Source of the DNA: a virus
Virus record (IMG/VR): IMGVR_UViG_3300048445_000049
Location: 1-21,372 of that record
Strand: one strand, 5' to 3'
Length of the DNA stretch: 21,372 nt
The position numbers and the translations under genes were made by a program. The notes beneath the pieces were generated by a model. The model saw only the letters and a list, made by a program, of their open reading frames with translations. It had not been told where the DNA came from and searched no databases. Below, in pieces: positions 16,916 through 21,141 of the stretch. Numbering within the stretch: position 1 is the first letter of the stretch; each line of letters starts with the position of its first letter.

Positions 16916-17214
16916 TACGCTTTATCCTTATTCTTATTTCTCTTGCTAATAGCCCTAGCCTTGGCACGTGCGTCAGCCTTACTACTGGCACCCCAAGCTT
17001 TTAGGCTGAGAAGAAGACGAGTAGGTTTGCCCTTGGCATCCCGCTCTGGGCCACGCATCCCCGCCATCCTTGCCAAGAAACTGGCACGACGAGGGTTGTC
17101 ACCACTCTTCACTGGAGCCTTCAACGTGCCACCCTTGTAAGACGCACGCCCCTTGGCATTCAAGCCACCCTTCGGGTTCTTACCCTCTTTACGCGTCCAA
17201 GCTGGTGTCTTCAT
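16915..17214 (-). CDS. DUF6321-like small basic protein, 99 aa
   Basis: Begins MKTPAWTRKEGKNPKGGLNA, followed by KGRASYKGGTLKAPVKSG (residues 21-38), NPRRASFLARMAGM (40-53), GPERDAKGKPTRLLLSLKAW (55-74) and ASSKADARAKARAIS (76-90). This series (AW-x-R-x-EGKNPKGGLN, RR-x-SF-x-AR, GPE-x-D-x-x-G-x-PTRL-x-LSL-x-AWG) agrees with my memory of DUF6321, a family of phage and environmental proteins without known function. It is very rich in Lys, Arg and Gly and is probably DNA- or RNA-binding. AGGAG lies eight bases before the ATG at 17212-17214. It is first of the six-gene run after the gap behind the small terminase gene. Confidence 0.78.
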   Translation of the reverse strand: MKTPAWTRKEGKNPKGGLNAKGRASYKGGTLKAPVKSGDNPRRASFLARMAGMRGPERDAKGKPTRLLLSLKAWGASSKADARAKARAISKRNKNKDKA

Positions 17215-17247
17215 AGCTAAACTCCTATGCGAACCTTTCTAAAGAAA

Positions 17248-17273
17248 AATATTTTTTGAAGCAACGCACAAAA
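17248..17273 (-). repeat. AT-rich element, copy A (shared with 14290-14311)
   Basis: AATATTTTTT (17248-17257), spacer GAAG, CAACGCACAAAA (17262-17273), plus-strand reading. It has the same two blocks as the copy at the end of terL, with four extra bases between. It lies 34 bases upstream of the DUF6321-like gene. No good sigma-70 boxes fit, so a phage- or host-specific control site is possible. Confidence 0.5.
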
Positions 17274-17285
17274 CCTTCAAAGAGA

Positions 17286-17345
17286 AAAATGCTAGTAGGG
17301 GACTACTGACACTGTCCTAATGGCAACTTTTTGACCCCCTACCTA
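17286..17345 (-). terminator. Possible attenuator or terminator after the small terminase gene
   Basis: Three competing helices can form here: GTAGGGG (17295-17301) with CCCCTAC (17336-17342); TAGTAGG (17293-17299) with CCTACTA (17342-17348); and a local AGTAG (17294-17298) with CTACT (17303-17307). Read leftward, the local hairpin is followed by AGCATTTTT. The mutually exclusive pairings plus the T-run look like an attenuator or weak terminator between the small terminase gene and the rest of the late arm. Confidence 0.4.
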
Positions 17346-17723
17346 CTATGACAGATCAATGGATACCTTAATATCCCCTGCTACCTGTACCTGCGAGCGA
17401 TCTATCGGTTTGAATCCAGCACGATCAAGTATATCCTTGGATGCTTCTAGCTGAACGTACTCACTCTTGGCACCTGAAGCGAGCTTCAAGACCTTTGCAG
17501 CCGCAACTGTAGCATTCATACCGAGTTGCTCTGACACACGTTGCATCATGTACTGTTGCACATGTGGTTGCCGTAAGGCCTTGGAAGCACTCACTCTTCC
17601 AGACTCGCCCTCTGCATAACCCGCTTCTCTAGCAGCTTGAGTGACACTACAACCTAAGGCTACGAGTGTATCAACCAAGCGAGTCTGTTTGTCAGTCAAT
17701 TTCTTATTCACAAGGTCAGTCAT
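17346..17723 (-). CDS. terS: Terminase small subunit-like protein, 125 aa
   Basis: DNA-recognition subunit of the packaging motor. The N-terminal half, LTDKQTRLVDTLVALGCS (residues 9-26) then VTQAAREAGYAEGESGRVSA (27-46), is the helix-turn-helix of the Terminase_2 (P27-like) group. SKALRQPHVQQYM (47-59) follows as in many members. The rest is helical with a short beta tail that would form the ring's top. The length of 125 is at the small end of the family. GAGAGGAT lies just upstream of ATG 17721-17723, behind a purine-only tract. It is the first gene of the leftward arm. Packaging recognition sites of many phages lie in or near this gene, so the structured region next to it is a candidate target. 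Confidence 0.85.
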   Translation of the reverse strand: MTDLVNKKLTDKQTRLVDTLVALGCSVTQAAREAGYAEGESGRVSASKALRQPHVQQYMMQRVSEQLGMNATVAAAKVLKLASGAKSEYVQLEASKDILDRAGFKPIDRSQVQVAGDIKVSIDLS

Positions 17724-17739
17724 TGTATCCTCTCGTTAG

Positions 17740-17762
17740 CCCCCCTCTCCCTCTCTCCCCCC
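17740..17762 (-). promoter_or_regulatory. 23-base pure purine/pyrimidine tract in the terS leader
   Basis: The plus strand holds only C and T for 23 bases: six C, then alternating CT with a CCC core, then six C, a near mirror repeat. The leftward mRNA therefore has an uninterrupted G/A tract 17 bases before the terS start. Such tracts can adopt triplex (H-DNA) or stacked-guanine forms, and the GGGAG/GAGG repeats could act as extra ribosome standby sites. Confidence 0.5.
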
Positions 17763-17786
17763 ACAATAACCCGATTGACTGACAAG

Positions 17787-17821
17787 TTGTCAAGATGTGA
17801 CGTGGCGTCACTTCTTGTCAA
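17787..17821. promoter_or_regulatory. Large palindrome containing operator TGACG-N3-CGTCA (copy 1) between two TTGACA boxes
   Basis: TTGTCAAGATGTGACG (17787-17802) and CGTCACTTCTTGTCAA (17806-17821) match as inverted repeats at 14 of 16 positions around TGG. The core TGACGTGGCGTCA is 17798-17810. On the minus strand perfect -35 hexamers TTGACA occur at 17821-17816 and 17793-17788, oriented toward terS, with only poor -10 matches (GTTATT at 17770-17765 for the second, 17-base spacer). The site looks like an operator overlapping a leftward promoter. Confidence 0.5.
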
Positions 17822-17930
17822 CAAGAGTGATTGCTGGTGTTGCACCCCTTGACACATTGTCGAATCAGTCCGAGGGGATACGCACGTGCAGCTGCGCGTT
17901 TGCGTTCCCCTCAACTTATTCGCCAAGTCA

Positions 17931-17971
17931 CAGTGGCACTGGAGTGCCTAGTTCCAGTGGCACACTGGAGT
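17931..17971. repeat. Two near-identical hairpin units, direct repeat CAGTGGCAC..TGGAGT
   Basis: CAGTGGCACTGGAGT (17931-17945) and its copy at 17955-17971, which has two extra bases AC in the middle, are spaced 24 bases apart start to start. Each sits in its own hairpin: GGCACT/AGTGCC (17935-17948, 2-base loop) and TCCAGTG/CACTGGA (17953-17969, loop GCA). This is the only clear tandem duplication in the hairpin region. Confidence 0.6.
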
Positions 17972-18116
17972 CCACCACCAAGCAGAGGCACATGCCCATC
18001 GAGGGCATGCGACTCTGGCAGACGGACGACGCTCCCGCTTTTGTCGTCCTAAATCCACACGCGGGTGCGGATTTACTGCGGTCAGCTATCGCGTAATAAT
18101 ATCCGATCGAGGGATA

Positions 18117-18169
18117 GATATGGGCCGTGGCGGTACACGCCACTAAACCGCAAGCGGTTTACCCATATC
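18117..18169. ncRNA. Perfect three-way junction
   Basis: The outer stem GATATGGG (18117-18124) pairs with CCCATATC (18162-18169), 8 bp. Inside it are GTGGCG/CGCCAC (18127-18132 with 18138-18143, loop GTACA) and TAAACCGC/GCGGTTTA (18144-18151 with 18154-18161, loop AA). Every one of the 22 pairs is Watson-Crick, and only two bases (CC, 18125-18126) are unpaired in the junction. It is too compact for a tRNA and lacks all tRNA arms' conserved bases. Confidence 0.7.
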
Positions 18170-18390
18170 ATCTGTGTCAATACCTTCAGAAACAACTCGG
18201 TCAATGCGCAAGCGTTATTGTGTCACGCACAGCGTGACGCTCTTTAGTTTATTCGCGCACTGAGTCTCATTGTTTCCTCACCTACGGCTGAAACACTTCG
18301 TGATGGAACATCACCAAGTGTGTCAGGGTTTGACTTCGACCCTCGAAAGGATGTTCGGGAACCGTTCAAAATATCAGAAAGGAATGAACA

Positions 18391-18516
18391 ATGAGTGAAG
18401 ATATTGATTGGGTAGAGATAGAAGCAACGCAGCTTACAATACCAGCCTTCACATTCTTTTGTGACTGCTGGATGCAGGAACAAGAGGATGATGAAGAAGA
18501 TACAATATGGTTTTAA
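18391..18516 (+). CDS. Small acidic protein, 41 aa, first gene of the rightward arm
   Basis: I do not recognise this protein. It is a 41-residue frame with a very good ribosome site (GAAAGGAAT, about five bases before ATG 18391). The product is strongly acidic (MSEDIDWVEIEATQ at the start, QEQEDDEEDTIWF at the end), with an apolar centre and two close cysteines (FFCDCW, residues 22-27). Being the first gene beside the divergent region, it could be an early host-takeover protein. Acidic composition recalls DNA-mimic inhibitors, but that is speculation. The strong start signal is the main evidence that it is real. Confidence 0.65.
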   Translation: MSEDIDWVEIEATQLTIPAFTFFCDCWMQEQEDDEEDTIWF

Positions 18517-18534
18517 GAGAACCGCTGCCAACTG

Positions 18535-18597
18535 ATCGACCAGAAGCAAGGCAACCTCGGCAAAGCCGAGGCGCAAGCGGCCTTGCGTCTGCTCGAT
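18535..18597 (+). ncRNA. Long imperfect hairpin with internal 7-bp stem in the gene 1/gene 2 gap
   Basis: Arms 18535-18551 and 18581-18597 pair at 15 of 17 positions (5 bp, C/C mismatch, 4 bp, A/G mismatch, 6 bp). Inside, CCTCGGC (18555-18561) pairs perfectly with GCCGAGG (18565-18571) around AAA, and CGCAAG (18572-18577) can alternatively pair with CTTGCG (18582-18587). It fills the gap between the acidic 41-residue gene and the 205-residue gene and could be an RNase III site or a translation switch. A short TGTC-GAAA-GACA hairpin with GNRA loop follows near 18620. Confidence 0.6.
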
Positions 18598-18660
18598 GCA
18601 GTCGGACGGTCGCGAAGGTGTCGAAAGACATAATACAACTTATCAACAATGGAGAACAAA

Positions 18661-19278
18661 ATGGATAAGAAACAAGCGAAACTAATCAACTCAACACTTC
18701 AGACTGCTTACACAGGTGAGGACAACGTAGCACTAAGCGCAGCGATAGCTCGCTTGTGTGCGGAGATGTACGATCCGCGCATGAAGCTAAACCAAGACAC
18801 TGGTGCATATGAGGAAGTCAACAGCCACCAGTGGGAACAGTTATTCTTCATGCAACACATTGCGAACCACTTGTGGGCAGCAATGTATGACACGCGTACC
18901 AACACAAAAGGGTACGTCAAGGGCGTCAAGCACAAGCTGGACAAAGCGATGGTCAACTTGAAACAGGCCAGTGCGCAGTACGATGGTACCGAGATCGCCC
19001 TTGAGGCCCTTGATCGAGCGGAGATGTGGGTGCAGCAACTCGAAGAGAAGCTTGCGATGTTCGAGGAGATGTACCACATGTTTGCCGACTTTATGGAGGT
19101 TGCATGCGGTAGCACCCACAAACCATGGGAACCATGGACGACAGCAGTCGAGGTTAAGCCAGAAGCAAGCTCTGACAAAGAGGCAGAGATTGCGGCACGG
19201 CTTGCCGAGCGAGGCCTTGATATGGCAGTGGGTAATGCTGCCAACACCAACGGCGTTGATAGCGCGAAGACAGCATAA
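18661..19278 (+). CDS. Unknown helical protein, 205 aa
   Basis: I do not recognise this protein. The frame also has an ATG at 18649, but GGAG at 18651-18654 is six bases before the ATG at 18661 and nothing suitable precedes 18649, so 18661 is the likely start. The product is helical and acidic, with HQWEQLFFMQHIANHLWAAM in the middle and a long charged helix ALEALDRAEMWVQQLEEKLA, then a disordered tail (KPEASSDKEAEIAARLAERG and a short Asn/Ala end). The gene is GC-richer and uses more G/C-ending codons than the late arm. It ends right before an excellent intrinsic terminator, so it closes the first rightward transcription unit. The abundance of helices suggests a structural or regulatory binding protein rather than an enzyme. 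Confidence 0.8.
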   Translation: MDKKQAKLINSTLQTAYTGEDNVALSAAIARLCAEMYDPRMKLNQDTGAYEEVNSHQWEQLFFMQHIANHLWAAMYDTRTNTKGYVKGVKHKLDKAMVNLKQASAQYDGTEIALEALDRAEMWVQQLEEKLAMFEEMYHMFADFMEVACGSTHKPWEPWTTAVEVKPEASSDKEAEIAARLAERGLDMAVGNAANTNGVDSAKTA

Positions 19279-19281
19279 CCG

Positions 19282-19305
19282 AGGGGGGCAAGTCCCCCCT
19301 TTTTT
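19282..19305 (+). terminator. Intrinsic (Rho-independent) terminator
   Basis: AGGGGGG (19282-19288) pairs with CCCCCCT (19294-19300) over a five-base loop CAAGT. Six consecutive T (19300-19305) follow, the first of which can be shared with the stem. It starts four bases after the stop of the 205-residue gene. The textbook shape indicates that host-type RNA polymerase transcribes this arm. Confidence 0.92.
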
Positions 19306-19402
19306 CTTGTTGCATAGGTTGGGGTAACCGCAACCGTGCAGATATATGTGCAGCGGCCAACGTATGCATGCTGTGAGAAACGAATCCAAAAAGGAGAACA
19401 TT
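19306..19402 (+). promoter_or_regulatory. Leader of the next unit, with GTGCAG direct repeat
   Basis: The 97 bases between the terminator and the next gene contain GTGCAG twice, split by ATATAT (19337-19354), the short inverted repeat GGTT/AACC (19317-19329) and a GCATGC. A new promoter should lie here because the preceding unit is terminated, but no clear -35/-10 pair is visible. AAGGAG (19391-19396) is an excellent ribosome site for the gene that follows. Confidence 0.35.
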
Positions 19403-19597
19403 ATGGATACTCGTGACAATACCTTAGTTACCACTTTGCGTGGCATCATTAAGCAAGAGATTGAACTGGCACTCTATGTTCGAGACAAAGAGCCAAAGAA
19501 TGAATCGCCAATTGATATTGAAGATTATCGTGGCGACATCGAAACGATGATCTCTGAGTACATTAACTACAATGTCACAGTGACAATCGAAGGCTAA
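19403..19597 (+). CDS. Small acidic protein, 64 aa
   Basis: I do not recognise this protein. ATG at 19403 is chosen because AAGGAG lies six bases upstream; an earlier in-frame ATG at 19346 lacks such a site. The product is acidic and mixed helix/strand: MDTRDNTLVTTLRGIIKQEI, then ELALYVRDKEP, and an Ile/Asp-rich segment ending NVTVTIEG. The end of the gene carries a 13-base palindrome TGTCAC-A-GTGACA (19573-19585), 19 bases before the operator pair, so the gene's tail may double as control sequence. Confidence 0.7.
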   Translation: MDTRDNTLVTTLRGIIKQEIELALYVRDKEPKNESPIDIEDYRGDIETMISEYINYNVTVTIEG

Positions 19598-19602
19598 ACC
19601 AA

Positions 19603-19642
19603 AGTGACGTAACGTCAAAAATATAAATGACGCTACGTCACT
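19603..19642 (+). promoter_or_regulatory. Paired operators TGACG-N3-CGTCA (copies 2 and 3)
   Basis: AGTGACGTAACGTCA (19603-19617) and TGACGCTACGTCACT (19628-19642) are inverted copies of one another at 14 of 15 positions, and each is itself a TGACG-N3-CGTCA palindrome (19605-19617, 19628-19640). The centres are 23 bases apart, about two helix turns, so two dimers could bind side by side. AAAATATAAA between them includes TATAAA (19622-19627), possibly a -10 box, though no -35 is seen. Confidence 0.65.
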
Positions 19643-19663
19643 AAACTATTAGTTAATAAAGTG

Positions 19664-19677
19664 CTGCATACTTGCAG
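19664..19677 (+). promoter_or_regulatory. Palindrome CTGCA-N4-TGCAG, copy 1
   Basis: CTGCA (19664-19668), TACT, TGCAG (19673-19677), 22 bases before the DUF932 gene start. The same arms with the same 4-base spacing recur at 21127-21140, again just before a gene, which suggests a second operator family. Confidence 0.5.
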
Positions 19678-19699
19678 TGTAACAACCACGGAGAACACC

Positions 19700-20527
19700 A
19701 TGCTAGACATGACAAACGAATGGAACTTTCCCATTCAAACACAACCTATCTATGACATCAATGGCGAACCAATCGAGGGTCACAAAGCAGTGATGCGCAC
19801 TGACACCAACAAAGTGTTGGGCGTACACGGCTCTCGCTACAAAGCAGTAAGCCATGATGATGTTGTCAATTCAATCTTGGACGGTGTGTCACAAGCAGAC
19901 TTATCGAATGACTATACTGTTGATGTTGAGGTGCTAGAAGATGGACGCAAACTGCGCGGTCATATTCTATTCAATGATCTCACAGTTGAACCCGCAGTCG
20001 GTGACTACACCAAGTTCAAAGTAGACTTCTTTAATAGCTATGATGCATCGTGGTCATTCTCACAAGCAGCCAGTGGTCTACGCCTCTGGTGCTTGAATGG
20101 ATGTACTACGCCTGATGCAGTAGCTAAGACACGTTACAAACACACTGCGTCTATCAACGTAGAAGGCAGTGCCAATAAAATGATTATTGGTTTGCAACAC
20201 TTTATGTCACGCAAAGAAGTGTGGCAGTCATGGATGCGCACATCAGTGACAGACGCACAGATAGAGAACTTCTTTAAGAAGACTGTAGCTAAAGCGTTCA
20301 CGCGCCAAGTGACAGTCTCCAAGACCAACGAGAAGCAGCTTGAGAACCTGCTGTCTATCTGGAGCAATGAAGCGGCTGCGCTAGGCCACAACAAGTGGGC
20401 TGCGTACAACACACTAACCTATTGGGCAACGCACACTGGTGAACTGCGCTCGCCGCACACTGCGCGTTACAATCGTGAAGCAGCCATTGCATCTGCAATG
20501 CGCAACAAAGAATGGGAGTTTGCTTAA
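19700..20527 (+). CDS. DUF932 domain protein, 275 aa
   Basis: Start ATG 19700 has GGAG (19690-19693) six bases upstream; an in-frame ATG at 19661 lacks this. The protein opens with a mixed strand region containing KAVMRTDTNKVLGVHGSRYK (about residues 30-49) and the phrase DDVVNSILDGV. A central part, SWSFSQAASGLRLWCLNGC (about 115-133), follows, and it ends in KWAAYNTLTYWATHT with RYNREAAIASAMRN. These are the recognisable blocks of DUF932, a family of phage and plasmid proteins of unknown function, often in early or replication regions. The length is in the normal range. It lies downstream of the paired operators and overlaps the next gene by one base (TAATG). Confidence 0.85.
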   Translation: MLDMTNEWNFPIQTQPIYDINGEPIEGHKAVMRTDTNKVLGVHGSRYKAVSHDDVVNSILDGVSQADLSNDYTVDVEVLEDGRKLRGHILFNDLTVEPAVGDYTKFKVDFFNSYDASWSFSQAASGLRLWCLNGCTTPDAVAKTRYKHTASINVEGSANKMIIGLQHFMSRKEVWQSWMRTSVTDAQIENFFKKTVAKAFTRQVTVSKTNEKQLENLLSIWSNEAAALGHNKWAAYNTLTYWATHTGELRSPHTARYNREAAIASAMRNKEWEFA

Positions 20528-20727
20528 TGCTTAACCTATCATCAAAAGAACTGGACACACTCAGCGACAAGCTGGGTGTGGAACTATCACCACATGCACA
20601 CATGGCTATTGCAGACGCAATCAAGTCAGTGAATCCTAACTTCAATGCAAACAAGTTCTTAGCTCGTTGCATGCAATCATGGGAGGACAATCACCTTGCC
20701 CCACTTAACGACGAAATACCCTACTGA
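20527..20727 (+). CDS. Small unknown protein, 66 aa
   Basis: I do not recognise this protein. ATG 20527 overlaps the DUF932 stop as TAATG, and GGGAG lies eight bases upstream, inside the preceding gene. It is helical (MLNLSSKELDTLSDKLGVEL, then HMAIADAIKSVNPNF), probably a small two-helix protein. A Trp-containing end (CMQSWEDNHLAPLNDEIPY) follows. Its last 32 bases overlap the zinc-finger gene in another frame, so the two are translationally linked. Confidence 0.75.
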   Translation: MLNLSSKELDTLSDKLGVELSPHAHMAIADAIKSVNPNFNANKFLARCMQSWEDNHLAPLNDEIPY

Positions 20728-20890
20728 AACTGTGGCTTGCCCTGAATGTCTGGGCGATGGTCAGTTAACATATGAACGTCCTGAGCCTTGGGTAAACCGT
20801 GACTTGCCACCAAGCCTCGAAGAATACAAGGATACTTGTTGGAATTGCAAAGGCTCTGGCGAAGTAGAAGTTGACTACGATCCTGAATAA
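20696..20890 (+). CDS. DnaJ-type zinc-finger protein, 64 aa, TTG start
   Basis: Two CxxCxGxG-type modules are present: CPECLGDG (residues 15-22) and CWNCKGSG (48-55). Together they supply four cysteines, enough for one zinc, as in the cysteine-rich region of DnaJ chaperones. No J-domain is present. The start is TTG at 20696 with GGGAGG (20681-20686) nine bases upstream; there is no in-frame ATG, and the next option, GTG, lies just before the first module. Small phage proteins with this kind of domain are common and their roles are mostly unknown; DNA or protein binding by a zinc ribbon-like fold is likely. It overlaps the preceding gene by 32 bases. Confidence 0.8.
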   Translation: MPHLTTKYPTETVACPECLGDGQLTYERPEPWVNRDLPPSLEEYKDTCWNCKGSGEVEVDYDPE

Positions 20891-20900
20891 AAGGTGCACT

Positions 20901-21110
20901 ATGAAGATTACAAAAAGAAGTCCTTGGTCTAATAAACTACACACTATAGATGTAGATATTACCGAGGAACAACTAACTAAATTAAATAGTGGTAAGCACA
21001 TTAAAGATGTAGCTCCAGACCTTCATGTTTCAATGCAGGAGTTTGTTGCAAATGGATTTGTGCCTAGTGATTGGGTGGATATGTTTAAAGATGACTTTAG
21101 CAAAGGTTGA
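20901..21110 (+). CDS. Small phage protein, 69 aa
   Basis: ATG 20901 follows AAGGTG (20891-20896); a TTG start upstream would overlap the previous gene without a better site. The product has an N-terminal strand pair (KITKRSPWSNKLHTIDVDIT), a helix (EEQLTKLNSG), KHIKDVAPDLHVSMQEFVAN and GFVPSDWVDMF. The pattern of G-x-x-I-x-x-x-x-P-x-x, EF-x-x-x-G-x-x-P-x-x-W-x-x-x-F is one I remember from many small aquatic-phage proteins, whose function I do not know. This gene is AT-richer than the zinc-finger gene before it. Confidence 0.75.
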   Translation: MKITKRSPWSNKLHTIDVDITEEQLTKLNSGKHIKDVAPDLHVSMQEFVANGFVPSDWVDMFKDDFSKG

Positions 21111-21126
21111 CAGCAAACAATAATAA

Positions 21127-21140
21127 CTGCATCAATGCAG
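21127..21140 (+). promoter_or_regulatory. Palindrome CTGCA-N4-TGCAG, copy 2, directly before the HTH-like gene
   Basis: CTGCAT and ATGCAG form a perfect inverted repeat around CA, and with flanking A and T the arms reach 7 bp. It ends one base before the ATG at 21142, where a ribosome site would normally be. The same CTGCA-N4-TGCAG core occurs at 19664-19677. Confidence 0.5.
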
Positions 21141-21141
21141 T

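Larger units (their letters stand above)
17724..18390. ncRNA. Divergent non-coding region, 667 bases, packed with stem-loops; candidate large structured RNA
   Basis: No open frame here has a ribosome site or recognisable protein. Instead, paired segments follow one another: 17787-17821 (14 of 16 bp, 3-base loop), 17872-17912 (12 bp with one bulge), 17935-17948, 17953-17969, 17991-18009, 18024-18049, 18050-18075, 18100-18116, the three-way junction 18117-18169, 18202-18220, 18222-18238, 18293-18321 (6 bp, one mismatch, 6 bp, GAA loop) and 18325-18343. Several abut exactly (18049/18050, 18116/18117). The sequences differ from each other, so this is not a simple repeat array. It is visibly more GC-rich than the late genes. 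It may be a structured RNA of the GOLLD or ROOL kind in scale only, or a folded replication or packaging locus. Which strand is transcribed is unknown. Confidence 0.55.

Noticed and set aside
17931-17971. CRISPR-like repeat
   Set aside because: Only two copies, separated by 9 bases, with an indel; no array.
17797-18096. Open frames on both strands through the hairpin region, including a 99-codon plus-strand frame
   Set aside because: No ribosome site, no recognisable protein, and composition is dictated by inverted repeats in every frame.
18117-18169. tRNA or tmRNA fragment
   Set aside because: No acceptor CCA end, no T-loop or D-loop bases, and only two inner arms with unsuitable loop sizes.
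18507-18668. Plus-strand frame of 53 codons overlapping the acidic gene and the 205-residue gene
   Set aside because: Weak start signal and an Arg/Ser-rich product; the same bases form a long hairpin, which explains them better.
18841-19449. Minus-strand 202-codon frame, and another of 180 codons at 18708-19250
   Set aside because: Both are antisense to the 205-residue gene, which has a ribosome site and terminator; the first also runs across that terminator. Cys/His/Ser-rich shadow translations.
19622-19627. TATAAA as a -10 box for the DUF932 gene
   Set aside because: No -35 hexamer at 16-18 bases upstream (CAAAGT region); kept only as a possibility inside the operator entry.
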